Part shown: positions 1 to 9,069 of the stretch, one piece after another
Layout of the letters: each line of letters starts with the position of its first letter
Numbering within the stretch: position 1 is the first letter of the stretch
The notes under the pieces: model-generated
What the model saw: the letters and a program-made list of their open reading frames with translations, nothing else
Database searches by the model: none
Told to the model about the DNA's origin: nothing
Assembly (NCBI GenBank): GCA_963579925.1
Contig: CAUZJA010000002.1
Coordinates: 1 to 38,641, forward strand
Direction: 5' to 3'
Length of the DNA: 38,641 bases
From: UBA1151 sp963579925
GTDB lineage: Bacteria > Chloroflexota > Dehalococcoidia > Lucifugimonadales > Lucifugimonadaceae
Program-made: the position numbers and the translations under genes

Positions 1-1473
1 AGGGTCCGTTTCGCGCCGAGCCCCACCGGTGATCTCCACATTGGCGGCGTACGCACCGCACTCTTCGACTACCTGCTCGCCAAAAACACGGGCGGTCAAT
101 TCATCTTGAGACTGGAAGATACCGACCGAAATCGTCTCGTGGAAGGATCCATAGATAAGATTTATGAATCCCTGAAATGGGTAGGGCTCGAGTGGGACGA
201 GGGGCCTGACATCGGCGGGCCACACGGTTCGTATGTCCAGTCCGAGCGTGTTGAGTCCGGCATCTACGCGATGGCAGCGGCGAAGCTCATCGAAAAGGAT
301 CTGGCGTACGAGTGCGATTGCACTCCGGAGCGCCTGGAGCGAATCCGTGAGCGTCAGCGCGCCACCAAGCAGGCTCCGGGGTACGACGGTCACTGCAGGA
401 CACGTGATCCACAAGAACTGGCCGATTCACGCACTGCCGGTAATCCTATTGTCGTTCGGCTCATGGTCCCTCGAACCCGCACCGCGAACTTCAATGATGA
501 AGTTCGCGGCAACGTATCTATCAAATATCAAGACATATCCGACTTCGTAATCATGAAGTCAGATGGTTTCCCGACGTACCACCTCGCCCACATCGTCGAT
601 GACGACGACATGAAGATCACACATGTACTTCGCGGCGAAGAGTGGCTGCCGTCAGTGCCTCGCCACCTGTTGCTCTATGAAGGTCTGGAGATTCCGAAGC
701 CGGTCTACGCACATCTGCCCGTAATCTTGGCGGAAGACCGATCCAAGCTCAGCAAGCGCCACGGCGCCGTCTCAGCGCTCGACTTCCGGGACGCGGGATA
801 TCTGCCAGATTCGATCTTCAACTTCCTTGCGCTGCTTGGCTGGTCGCCCGGCAACGACCTGGAAGTCATGACGCGCGAAGAGACCATCGAGAAGTTCTCG
901 CTCGACCGAGTGAAAGAGGCACCTGCTCTATTCGACCGCTCAAAGTTGGAGTGGATGAACGGCACGTACATCAGACAGATCCCAGTCGATGATTTGGTAG
1001 ACCTCACGCTCCCATTTCTTGAATCTCTTGTACCAGCCAAAGACCTACTACCAAATGAGTTGTACAAAATTCGGCCGATGATCGCCATGACACAGGAGCG
1101 GATGAAAACTCTGGCAGAGGCACCAGAAGCAATCGAGCTCTTCTTTGAGAAGTCCATCAACCCAACATCAGAAGAGTTGATCCAAAAGAAGATGGACGCC
1201 GCTTCTACCGCTTCGGCACTGGAAACATCGCTGAACATCATTCGTGATTTCGAGCCGTTCGAACCGGAGCCGCTGGAGATTCGATTCAGGTCGCTGGCCA
1301 CGGAGTTGGACGTAAAAGTCGGCGCGCTCTTCGGATCGATCAGGGTTGCGACAACGGCCCGCAAGGTTGCGCCACCGTTATTTGACACGATGGTAACTCT
1401 TGGGAAAGAGACCACCATTGAACGCATAGAAAACGCCATCACTACTCTCACTTCTGGAAATGGCAATTCTTAA
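1..1473 (+). CDS. gltX: Glutamyl-tRNA synthetase, 5' end cut by window edge
   Basis: Class I aminoacyl-tRNA synthetase that charges tRNA-Glu with glutamate in the cytoplasm. The reading frame is open from base 1, and its first visible residues are RVRFAPSPTGDLHIGG, the conserved N-terminal strand with the HIGH-type motif (HIGG here). Only a handful of residues should be missing on the left. The KMSKS-type loop is SKLSKRHG near base 735. A CxC followed about 25 residues later by another Cys (bases 310-400) resembles the zinc-binding insert of this family. The visible 490 residues match the usual length (about 470-490). The C-terminal half is the helical anticodon-binding region. A GNAT gene follows 34 bases after the stop. 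A non-discriminating GluRS that also charges tRNA-Gln cannot be excluded from sequence alone. Confidence 0.97.
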   Translation, partial: RVRFAPSPTGDLHIGGVRTALFDYLLAKNTGGQFILRLEDTDRNRLVEGSIDKIYESLKWVGLEWDEGPDIGGPHGSYVQSERVESGIYAMAAAKLIEKDLAYECDCTPERLERIRERQRATKQAPGYDGHCRTRDPQELADSRTAGNPIVVRLMVPRTRTANFNDEVRGNVSIKYQDISDFVIMKSDGFPTYHLAHIVDDDDMKITHVLRGEEWLPSVPRHLLLYEGLEIPKPVYAHLPVILAEDRSKLSKRHGAVSALDFRDAGYLPDSIFNFLALLGWSPGNDLEVMTREETIEKFSLDRVKEAPALFDRSKLEWMNGTYIRQIPVDDLVDLTLPFLESLVPAKDLLPNELYKIRPMIAMTQERMKTLAEAPEAIELFFEKSINPTSEELIQKKMDAASTASALETSLNIIRDFEPFEPEPLEIRFRSLATELDVKVGALFGSIRVATTARKVAPPLFDTMVTLGKETTIERIENAITTLTSGNGNS

Positions 1474-1507
1474 ACTGGGAGTTCCCAGATTGGATGGGTC
1501 CTAAAGC

Positions 1508-2305
1508 ATGCTCTACGTCAATATCGGTCTCGCTCAACGACTCGAACGGGTCGATGTGGCTATGGGTCTGGAATGTAGCGTCGCATGTAGCGAGCAGTTC
1601 CCAAACGTGGACGCCTCCGCGGAGCGTGTTGGCAGCGGCATTGCGGTGTGGGCAGGGCCGGACTCCCCCCTCTCGCTCGCCAGCGGCCTCGGGATGCGGG
1701 GGCCGGTACTAGATAGCGATCTGGACCATCTCACCGATTTCTACAAACAGCGCGAAGCAGCCACTATCTGGGTAAACCCATTCGCCGATCCATCGTTGCT
1801 TGAAGGGCTTGGGCGTCGTGGATTTCAGGTGTCACGATTCGGCAACATGCTGGTTCGCACATTGGATCCGTCTGACTCGAACGTAGCGACTGTAGATAAC
1901 ACAGTCAAAGTCATCACCGCTGATTCCAGTCAGAGCGAACAGTGGGCAAACGCCGTTGAAACGGCATTTGGCGATTTGCCTGCCGCCAACCGGGCAATGG
2001 CCGCGACCATGTTTCATCGCCCATCAAGCATCGAGTTCTTCGCTATGATCGACGATGAAGTAGCTGCGGTGGCTTCGATGGCGATCCACGACAGCGTGGC
2101 GACGCTCTCAACGGCGGCAACACTGCCGAAGTTCAGAAGCCGTGGTGTTCACGCTGAGTTACTCAACGCACGAGTCGCATACGCAGCAGCAAATGGCTGC
2201 GATCTGGCCGCCGGAATGACTGCGCCAGGGACGACTTCTCAACGCAACACGGAGAAGGCTGGATTCAGGGTTATCTACACAGAAGTCCTGCTGAGCAACG
2301 CATAA
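1508..2305 (+). CDS. GNAT-family N-acetyltransferase
   Basis: A 265-residue protein whose C-terminal half carries GNAT motif A: a beta strand (ATLSTAATLPKF) followed by the acetyl-CoA pyrophosphate-binding loop RSRGVHAELL, then an alpha helix, and motif B (SQRNTEKAGF) near the C-terminus. The N-terminal 100 residues look like a degenerate GNAT-like half, giving the two-domain layout common in uncharacterised acetyltransferases. The acceptor substrate cannot be predicted. ATG is used as start, 34 bases after gltX on the same strand, so co-transcription is likely. It is unrelated in function to its neighbours as far as can be seen. Confidence 0.8.
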   Translation: MLYVNIGLAQRLERVDVAMGLECSVACSEQFPNVDASAERVGSGIAVWAGPDSPLSLASGLGMRGPVLDSDLDHLTDFYKQREAATIWVNPFADPSLLEGLGRRGFQVSRFGNMLVRTLDPSDSNVATVDNTVKVITADSSQSEQWANAVETAFGDLPAANRAMAATMFHRPSSIEFFAMIDDEVAAVASMAIHDSVATLSTAATLPKFRSRGVHAELLNARVAYAAANGCDLAAGMTAPGTTSQRNTEKAGFRVIYTEVLLSNA

Positions 2306-2403
2306 AGCGCAATTTCGTACCTATCTCATTTGACCCACACTACCGTTACTACGTAAACTTCAAGTTCGCGATATGTTTCGAAGTAATTAAGAGGTATTCT
2401 TTA

Positions 2404-2598
2404 TTGGCAGAGGCACGATCACAGGAAGGTGAAGGTTTCGAGCAGCTCCTGAAGCGTTTCAACAAACGCGTCCAGGAAGAGGGCATCGTCTCCAAGGCTC
2501 GACGACGCATGTATTTCACTGCGCCCAGCATCATCCGTAAGAAGAAGGCCGCAGCCAAGAAGCGCAAGAGCGTAAAGGCCACTCGAAAAGCAATGTAA
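2404..2598 (+). CDS. rpsU: Small ribosomal subunit protein bS21
   Basis: A 64-residue very basic protein with the bS21 pattern: an acidic N-terminus, then FEQLLKRFNKRVQEEGI, then RRRMYFTAPSIIRKKKAAAKKRK, ending in a Lys/Arg-rich tail. bS21 joins the 30S subunit near the anti-Shine-Dalgarno end of 16S rRNA and helps initiation. The start is TTG at 2404, supported by a purine-rich AAGAGG nine bases upstream (around 2389-2394). No in-frame ATG lies closer. The stop codon is embedded in the first of two tandem hairpins (2595-2613). Confidence 0.93.
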   Translation: MAEARSQEGEGFEQLLKRFNKRVQEEGIVSKARRRMYFTAPSIIRKKKAAAKKRKSVKATRKAM

Positions 2599-2630
2599 GG
2601 GTATCGCCCTTACTTGCTGCAGCTAGCAGC
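2595..2630 (+). terminator. Two tandem hairpins at the bS21 stop
   Basis: GTAAGGG (2595-2601) pairs with CCCTTAC (2607-2613) around a 5-base loop and includes the stop codon. GCTGC (2616-2620) pairs with GCAGC (2626-2630). There is no U-tract, so this is either a Rho-assisted or weak terminator or an mRNA 3' stabiliser. The remaining 100 bases to purQ hold an AT-rich stretch with a possible -10 (TATACG, 2718-2723) close enough to the purQ ATG to suggest a very short or absent leader. Confidence 0.4.
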
Positions 2631-2733
2631 CGATCGAAAAAGCGTCCGCCGTATGGCCGAGCGCTTATTGATTAACAAGTTTCACCAACACACCAATAGA
2701 CCGCGTAGCAAATCGTCTATACGCTAGATCTAT

Positions 2734-3432
2734 ATGAACGTTGCAATACTTGTCTTCCCCGGAACTTGGTCAGAAGTCGACTGCCATCGCGCCTTCACGG
2801 ATGTGATTGGGCACGAAGCGGAGTACGTTTGGCACAAGGAGACTGATCTCGAGCGATTCGATGCAGTGGTCGTGCCCGGAGGCTTCTCTTACGGCGACTA
2901 CCTGCGCTGCGGTGCCATAGCCCGCTTCTCTCCGGTGATGCAGTCGGTCAAAGAGTTCGCTGAGACTGGTAAGCCGGTCATCGGAATCTGCAATGGATTC
3001 CAGATTCTCTGCGAAGCAGGACTCCTACCCGGCGTCCTTACTCGAAATGAGCATCTAGAGTTCCGCTGCAAGTGGGTCAACCTCCGTACGGAGAGCACAC
3101 AGACACCCTTCAGCCACCTCGTATCAGACAAACAGGTACTGGGCGTTCCGATATCCCACGGCGAGGGGAACTACCAGGCTGATCCAGAGACGCTGGAGAT
3201 GCTGGAGAGCACCGGACGAGTCGTCTTCCGATACGTCGACGAAACCGGCGGGGCGACTGCAGAAGCCAATCCCAACGGTTCAGCGAACAACATCGCTGGC
3301 ATCATCAACGAACGCGGCAACGTACTCGGCATGATGCCGCACCCTGAGCGGTCGGTTGAAGAGCTACTTGGTGGCGACGACGGCGCAGTCATCTTCCGCT
3401 CCATGGTCACACCAACCGTCGCCGTCCTTTAG
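2734..3432 (+). CDS. purQ: Phosphoribosylformylglycinamidine synthase, glutaminase subunit PurQ
   Basis: Class I glutamine amidotransferase subunit of FGAM synthase (purine biosynthesis step 4). It makes ammonia from glutamine and passes it to PurL. The catalytic triad is visible: nucleophile Cys86 in GICNGFQ, and His203 and Glu205 in PHPERS. The oxyanion strand VVVPGGFSYGDYLRCGA and the ISHGEGNY segment are typical of PurQ. Length is 232 residues, normal for the small-type enzyme. PurL and PurS are not in this window. There is no convincing Shine-Dalgarno before the ATG, and a TATACG box 10 bases upstream hints at a leaderless message (inference). Confidence 0.95.
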   Translation: MNVAILVFPGTWSEVDCHRAFTDVIGHEAEYVWHKETDLERFDAVVVPGGFSYGDYLRCGAIARFSPVMQSVKEFAETGKPVIGICNGFQILCEAGLLPGVLTRNEHLEFRCKWVNLRTESTQTPFSHLVSDKQVLGVPISHGEGNYQADPETLEMLESTGRVVFRYVDETGGATAEANPNGSANNIAGIINERGNVLGMMPHPERSVEELLGGDDGAVIFRSMVTPTVAVL

Positions 3433-3536
3433 CGGGTCAGCACACCGGCAATCGCTAGCCCGCGTTGGCGAACTTTCCCGTGTGGTGATAAAACGCACCA
3501 GCACCTACTTTCATTCCAGTTGGAGAACATTTCCTT

Positions 3537-4415
3537 ATGGCACGAATCAATCGCGTAATCGAACTGCTAGAGCAGGACCAGCCCGCCTTCTACTTCGGCG
3601 GCCACACTGGCTTTGAACTGACGTACGAGAACGGCAAGGCCCAGGCCGAGACTGAGGCCGACTACATCAACATCGGCATGGAGCACGGCGCATTCGACAT
3701 GGCCGGACTCGATCAGTTCATGAAAGGCCTCGTGGACGCTGGGCCAACCCGCTCAGGCCACCGCACTCCCACGGTAATTGTGGAAGCTCCTGTGATTGGC
3801 GAGAGCGAAGATGCAATCCGCTTCAACACATGGCAGTTCAGACAAATTCTGGGCCGTGGCGTCCACGGAATCCTCCTCTGCCACGCAGAGAACCCCGGCG
3901 CGGTAAGGGCATTCGTTGAGGTCTGCCGATTCCCCCGCAACCAGGCTGGCGTTGGCGAGGGCCTCGACGTCGGAACACGCGGCGTTGGCGGCCAGGGCCT
4001 CCCGGCCGGCATATGGGGCACCGACAACGATGGATATGTCGACAAGGCCGACCCATGGCCACTCAACCCAGATGGCGAACTCATGCTGGGACTCAAGATC
4101 GAAAACGTCCGAGCGCTGAACTCGGTAGAAGCAACGTTGACAGTACCCGGCATCGCATTCGCAGAGTGGGGCCCCGGAGACATGGCAATGTCCATGGGCA
4201 TCGACCGCTGGGAAGGCGAAGGTCGGCACCCACAACTCGCCGCAGCCCGCGAGCGAGTCCGAGCAGCTTGCGCAGCCAACGGAATCAAGTTCCTTGAAGG
4301 CTTCGAAGAAGGCCAAGAAGTCCAGCAAGTCGCCGACGGCGTCAGAATGTCCGGCTATAACCAAGACAGAGCCAAAGTAGTCCGCGCCCACGTCGGCAGG
4401 ACGATGCCCGTCTAG
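3537..4415 (+). CDS. HpcH/HpaI-family aldolase/citrate-lyase-like protein
   Basis: A 292-residue TIM-barrel protein of the HpcH/HpaI aldolase (phosphoenolpyruvate/pyruvate) superfamily. Visible family marks are DYINIGMEHGAFD, the strand VEAPVIGESEDAIRF, the segment GRGVHGILLCHAENP, the metal-ligand glutamate in LKIENVRALN, and the second metal ligand in AEWGPGDMAMSMG. Enzymes of this class do metal-dependent aldol cleavage or condensation, releasing pyruvate or a related 2-oxo acid. The exact substrate cannot be called. It is about 35 residues longer than typical HpaI. The start is ATG with GGAG about 12 bases upstream. It lies 104 bases after purQ and is the last rightward gene before a convergent hairpin-rich spacer. 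Confidence 0.85.
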   Translation: MARINRVIELLEQDQPAFYFGGHTGFELTYENGKAQAETEADYINIGMEHGAFDMAGLDQFMKGLVDAGPTRSGHRTPTVIVEAPVIGESEDAIRFNTWQFRQILGRGVHGILLCHAENPGAVRAFVEVCRFPRNQAGVGEGLDVGTRGVGGQGLPAGIWGTDNDGYVDKADPWPLNPDGELMLGLKIENVRALNSVEATLTVPGIAFAEWGPGDMAMSMGIDRWEGEGRHPQLAAARERVRAACAANGIKFLEGFEEGQEVQQVADGVRMSGYNQDRAKVVRAHVGRTMPV

Positions 4416-4598
4416 GCGCTTTTCTTGCCTTATCCCCTCTCCCCGTGGGAGAGGGCTAGGGTGAGGGCGCGCTAGTAATGCACCACATCGCGTTCCCGCA
4501 GCGTTGGTTATAGCTACGCGGTCGCTCGGGCGACCGCGCCCTCACCTCAATCGTCTCCCGGTGGGAGATGAGGCTAATCGGGAGAGGAACTCAGCAAG
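4416..4598. repeat. Hairpin cluster between convergent genes
   Basis: The spacer between the aldolase and fdhA stops is packed with inverted repeats. CCCTCTCCC (4435-4443) pairs with GGGAGAGGG (4447-4455). CGCGGTCGC (4517-4525) pairs with GCGACCGCG (4530-4538) around TCGG. TCTCCC (4554-4559) pairs with GGGAGA (4563-4568). GTGAGGGCGCG (4461-4471) is complementary to CGCGCCCTCAC (4535-4545). The whole can fold as one branched structure on either strand. It probably acts as a bidirectional transcript end or is a REP-like dispersed element. Confidence 0.6.
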
Positions 4599-7373
4599 TT
4601 AATCTCCCGCGACCACCGCATCCTCAACCACGACCAATTTTGTCACCTTCACGGCGCATGCCTTGAACTCTGGTGTCTCCGTGATGAAGTCGTAGGCGTC
4701 GCTGGTTAGGACGTTTGTCATGGTTTCATCCGGGAATGCGAAGCTCATGAATATGGTGCCCGCAGGTGAGCGATCCGTGACCTTCGCGTGGACAGTCACA
4801 ACGCCCCGTCGGGTGGCAACTTCAATGACCTCTTCATCTACGATGCCCAAAACATCTGCATCGTGCGGGCTGATCTCTGCCCACTCGTGTGGAACCAGCA
4901 GTTCGAATCCACTCACGCGGCCTGTCTGCGTGCCTGTGTGGTACGTAGAGCGCCGTCGGCCCGTCGTGAGCACGTATGGATACTCTTCGTCCGGTTCCTC
5001 CGCTGGAGCGATGTGGTCGACCGGTGCGAAGAAGCCTGGAACATCGGTGCCCGATTCGAACTCTTCCTTGTGCAAATACACAGTGCCCGGATGATCAGCC
5101 GTTGGAACCGGCCACTGGAGACCACCCTCGTTGTCGAGCCGCTCGTAGCTGATGCCTGCGAGGATGGGCACAACGCTGGCGATCTCATCCCAAATGTCTG
5201 ACGAGGTCTTCATCGTCTGTGGGTAGCCCATAGCCTCAAATAGATCGAGCAGGATGCGGGTATCTTCGCGCGCCTCACCCGGTGGAGCGATAGCCGGTCG
5301 CACGCGCTGCACACGCCGCTCGCTGTTGGCAAATGTTCCGTCTGATTCTGCAAATGCGGCGGCCGGTAACACCACATCTGCCAGTTCCGCTGTGTCAGTC
5401 AGGAAGATATCCTGCACCACCACGAACTCACACTCTTCGATCGCACGTCGGGTGTGGTTGGCGTGAGCGTCGGATGCGATGGAGTTCTCGCCCATGATGT
5501 AAAGCGCCTTCACGCGGCCTTTGATCATTTGATCAAGCGCTGTGATCTTGGTGATCCCACGTCGCTTAGGCAACGGCGATCCCCATGCAGCCTCGAACTT
5601 CTCACGTACTCCTGGCCGCTCAACTTTCTGGTAGCCGGGCAGGTCAGTCGGGAGTGCGCCCATATCGCTGGCACCTTGAACATTGTTCTGGCCTCGTAGT
5701 GGATTCACACCAGCATTTGGCTTACCGAAGTTGCCGCATAACATCGCCAGGTTCGAGACTGCCTGCACGTTGTGTGAGCCGCAAGAGTGTTCGGTAATAC
5801 CGAGCGTGTAGCAAACCGCCGCTTTCGGCGATGCTTCAGCGTACTCGCGCGCCGTATCGATTATGTCCTGTGCAGGCACGCTCGTTACCCGTTCGGCGTA
5901 TTCGGGTGTATACATCTCCAGATGCGCTTCAAGACCCTCAAAACCTTCCGTTTTGGCATCGATGTACGACTGGTCGTACAAGCGCTCTTTGATGATCACA
6001 TGGCACATAGCGTTGAGCAGCGCTATGTCCGTGCCAATCTTCGGCTGCATGTGACGGGTGGCCCACTTGGTAAGCTCGATTTTGCGGGGATCGACCACCG
6101 TGAGCTTTGCTCCATTGCGCACGGCTTTCTTCATGCGCAGTGAGATCACCGGATGCGATTCCGTCGTATTGGAGCCAAGAACAAGAAGGTAGTCGGTCTC
6201 GCCAAGCTCGTCAATAGAGTTGCTCATCGCTCCCTTACCCACTAAGACCGCCAGACCGGCGACCGTTGGGGCATGTCAGGTGCGAGAACAGTTGTCGATG
6301 TTGTTCGTCCCCACCGCCACTCTGGCAAACTTCTGCATCAGGTAGTTGGCTTCAGACGTAACCCGGGCGGAAGCCCACAGTACAAGCGAGTCTGGGCCGT
6401 CAGAGCCCATGTAATGCTGGAACTTCGATGAAACGAGAGACAGCGCCTCATCCCAACTCGCAGGCTGAAGTTCGCCGTCTTTGCGAATCAGCGGCGTAGT
6501 TAGACGATCAGCGCTCTTCACAAAATCCCAAGAGCCAAACTGGCCCTTCACGCAGAGCGATCCCTGAGAAGGCGCAGTGAAATCAGGCTCAGCGCCTTTC
6601 AGTTCACCATCCTGTGTGAGCAGTTGTATCCCGCAACCAACGCCGCAGTAGGGGCAGATGGTCTTGGTGCGCTCAAGTTTTTCCGCAACGGTGGTGCCAA
6701 CGACCTTCTTGTCCGTCAGCGCACCCGTGGGGCAAGTGTTGATGCACTGACCGCAGAACGTGCATGGGCTCTTAAGCAACTCATTGTCGAAGAACGAGAA
6801 TATTTTCGATTCCTGCGAGCGACCATCAACGGTGATCGCTCCCGCCATCTCCCAGTCGTTACAGACATTGGTGCAACGGAAGCAACCGATGCAGAAGTCG
6901 TAGTCGCGCTGGATGAACGGGTTTGGGTCTGGGGCCTTGGCACGAGGCGCAATTGGCTTCAGCCAGCTTGCGTCCGCCTCATATTCGTCAGTAGCAGCAT
7001 GGAAATCGCACTGCTTGAATGACACGCACTTGGGGCACTCAGCCTGCGGGCCGGTCTCCGACAGCAGCATGTCAAGAACCGTACGTCGATACGTATTGAG
7101 TTCGTCAGAGTGCGTCGTGACCTTCATGTTGGGCTGCTGGAACGCGGTGCATGAGGCGACTTGCTCTACGCGCCCATCGACTTCTACATCGACAAGACAC
7201 ATACGACATGTGCCCTGGGGCTCGAGACGAGACTCGTAGCAGAGTGTGGGAACGTCAAATCCAGCCTGTCTGAGCGCGCCGAGAACTCTGCCACCTTCGG
7301 AATACGGAACTGACTGCCCGTTTACTTCGAGCAGCGCCTCGGTGACCGATTCAGATTGTATCGTGGTGTTCAT
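4599..7373 (-). CDS. fdhA: Formate dehydrogenase alpha subunit, selenocysteine-containing (UGA read-through)
   Basis: Molybdenum/tungsten bis-MGD enzyme that oxidises formate to CO2 or reduces CO2. Read as one 924-residue protein with selenocysteine at residue 366 (TGA at 6276-6278). The frame is identical on both sides, and the junction NCSRT-U-HAPTVAGL matches the active-site region of known selenium formate dehydrogenases, including the catalytic His right after Sec. Domains in order: [2Fe-2S] ferredoxin (Cys45, 56, 59, 75); a NuoG-like segment with Cys113, 116, 122, where I do not see the usual His ligand; two [4Fe-4S] ferredoxin motifs (Cys161-171 and 204-214); the catalytic-domain [4Fe-4S] (Cys240, 243, 247, 274); then the molybdopterin domains. 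It lies 21 bases after the fhs stop in the same operon. No beta/gamma (NAD- or quinone-linking) subunit is nearby. Expression needs SelA-D and tRNA-Sec encoded elsewhere. Confidence 0.95.
6246..6278 (-). promoter_or_regulatory. UGA(Sec) codon and bacterial SECIS hairpin in fdhA
   Basis: On the minus strand the UGA (6276-6278) is followed after exactly 18 bases by an apical loop GGUCU (6253-6257) closed by a 7-bp stem, GGUCGCC (6258-6264) with GGCGGUC (6246-6252). Both the loop sequence and the 18-base spacing equal those I recall for Escherichia coli fdhF. C-rich and G-rich flanks (around 6266-6272 and 6234-6240) can extend the lower stem. This would be the SelB docking site that recodes UGA. 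Confidence 0.92.
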
Positions 7374-7394
7374 GATGTCAAGTATATGCGCCAG

Positions 7395-9023
7395 CTACGT
7401 ACCAAGCAGCCCCACAACCTCACCACTTTCCATCAGATCGATGTCCAGGGCATTCGGTTTCGACGGCAATCCAGGCAAAGTGATGATGTCTCCAGCCAGC
7501 ATAACGAACTGCCTGGCCCCGGCCGAAACCCTCACTTCTCGGATGGGAAGCGTGTGGCCAGTTGGTGCGCCGCGCAGCGTGGGATCCGCCGAAACCGACA
7601 GGTGAGTCTTCGCCATACAGATCGGGAAATTCCAGCCGTTATCTTCAAACCGGCGCGTGGTCGTCCGCGTCATTGGGCCCCACGTGACTGCGTCAGCTTT
7701 GTAGAGACCCTTCGCAAGCGCGTCTACCTTGTCGAATGTGGAATCATCATCGTCGTACAGCAATTCGACGTTCGCTGGCTGCTCGGTTGCGCTGACCACT
7801 GCCTCAGCCAGTTCAATCATGCCATCGCCACCCTCAGCGAAGCCTTTGGCCTCAATCGCGGAGAGCGCTCCAGATTCCATCGCAACCTGTCGTGCAGCTT
7901 CAACCTCCTGAACGGTGTCTTCTGGGAATCGGTTGATCGCAACCACCACCGGTAGGCCGAACTTCTGCACCACACCGATGGCATGCTTCAGGTTGGCAGC
8001 GCCTTCCTGAAGTGCCGGAACGTTTGGCGTGCCGAGATCTTTCATCTGAACGCCACCGTGCCACTTCAGGCCGCGCACAGTGCAAACCACGACTGCTGCG
8101 GCTGGCTTGGGGCCACCCTGCCGCACTTTGATATCCATAAACTTCTCGAAACCCAGATCGGCACCGAAACCTGCCTCGGTGATCACGTAATCGGCAGCAT
8201 TGGTGGCGAGCACGTCCGCAACAATCGACGAGCAACCGTGGGCGATGTTTCCAAACGGGCCCATGTGAACGATTGTGGGCTGGCCTTCGCCAGTTTGCGC
8301 AAGGTTGGGCTTTAGCGCATCTTTGAGCAGCACCATCATCGAGCCGACGGCGCCAATCTCCCCTGCCCGGACAGGCGTGCGTTCACGCGTCCAGCCAACA
8401 ACAATATCGCCAAGCCGTTCTCGAAGATCGCCATAATCGCTGGCGAGCGCCAGAATCGCCATGATCTCTGAAGCTGCAGAGATGTCGAATCCGGTCTGCC
8501 GAACTGGTCCGTCACCACTTGCACCGAGACCTTGTGCGATGTTCCGAAGCCCACGATCTTCGGCGTCAGTTACCCGGCGCCAGGTGATGCCTTCAGGTGG
8601 CAGCGACCCGGCGCGTGCAGCATTGTCCGTCATCGCGGCCAGGAAATTGTGGGCAGACTCCATCGCATGGAAGTCACCGGTGAAATGGAGGTTGATATCG
8701 CTGGCTGGTTGCACAACGGACTTGCCGCCGCCAGTACCGCCGCCTTTGCGGCCGAATAGTGGCCCAAGCGACGGCTGACGAATGGTCAACGCAACGTTCT
8801 TGCCGATTTTTCCAAGTCCCTGTGTCAGGCCCACCGCTGTGGTGGACTTGCCTTCTCCAGCGGGAGTAGGGGTAATCGCCGTGATAACGACAAGCTTCCC
8901 TGGTGTCTCACGGGTTGGAAAAGACTCAAACGGAACCTTCGCCTTATCGTTTCCATACGGTTCCAGGTCAGTAATCGCTAGCCCAAGATCTCCGGCAACA
9001 TCTGCAATCGGCCTCACGTACAC
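7395..9023 (-). CDS. fhs: Formate-tetrahydrofolate ligase
   Basis: ATP-dependent 10-formyl-THF synthetase: formate + THF + ATP to 10-formyl-THF + ADP + phosphate. The P-loop-like PTPAGEGKSTTAVGL is near residue 55, followed by RQPSLGPLFGRKGGGTGGG, the acyl-phosphate/folate region INLHFTGDFHA, and a C-terminal end typical of the family. At 542 residues it is slightly shorter than the usual 555-560. The start is GTG at 9023 with AGGGAG four bases upstream; a second GTG six bases in is possible. It sits between the small membrane protein gene (46-base gap) and fdhA (21-base gap), so one formate-handling operon is likely. Confidence 0.96.
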   Translation of the reverse strand: MYVRPIADVAGDLGLAITDLEPYGNDKAKVPFESFPTRETPGKLVVITAITPTPAGEGKSTTAVGLTQGLGKIGKNVALTIRQPSLGPLFGRKGGGTGGGKSVVQPASDINLHFTGDFHAMESAHNFLAAMTDNAARAGSLPPEGITWRRVTDAEDRGLRNIAQGLGASGDGPVRQTGFDISAASEIMAILALASDYGDLRERLGDIVVGWTRERTPVRAGEIGAVGSMMVLLKDALKPNLAQTGEGQPTIVHMGPFGNIAHGCSSIVADVLATNAADYVITEAGFGADLGFEKFMDIKVRQGGPKPAAAVVVCTVRGLKWHGGVQMKDLGTPNVPALQEGAANLKHAIGVVQKFGLPVVVAINRFPEDTVQEVEAARQVAMESGALSAIEAKGFAEGGDGMIELAEAVVSATEQPANVELLYDDDDSTFDKVDALAKGLYKADAVTWGPMTRTTTRRFEDNGWNFPICMAKTHLSVSADPTLRGAPTGHTLPIREVRVSAGARQFVMLAGDIITLPGLPSKPNALDIDLMESGEVVGLLGT

Positions 9024-9069
9024 ACAACTCCCTTTGTTTCCCTCAATTCAAGAGGGTCCGCTCCTCCGA

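Noticed and set aside
705..1466. 253-codon minus-strand frame inside gltX
   Set aside because: Antisense shadow of a conserved tRNA synthetase; no domain and biased composition.
4599..6242. Separate formate dehydrogenase C-terminal gene starting at GTG 6240
   Set aside because: That start lies downstream of the UGA(Sec) in the same frame; the protein would lack its clusters and active-site residue.
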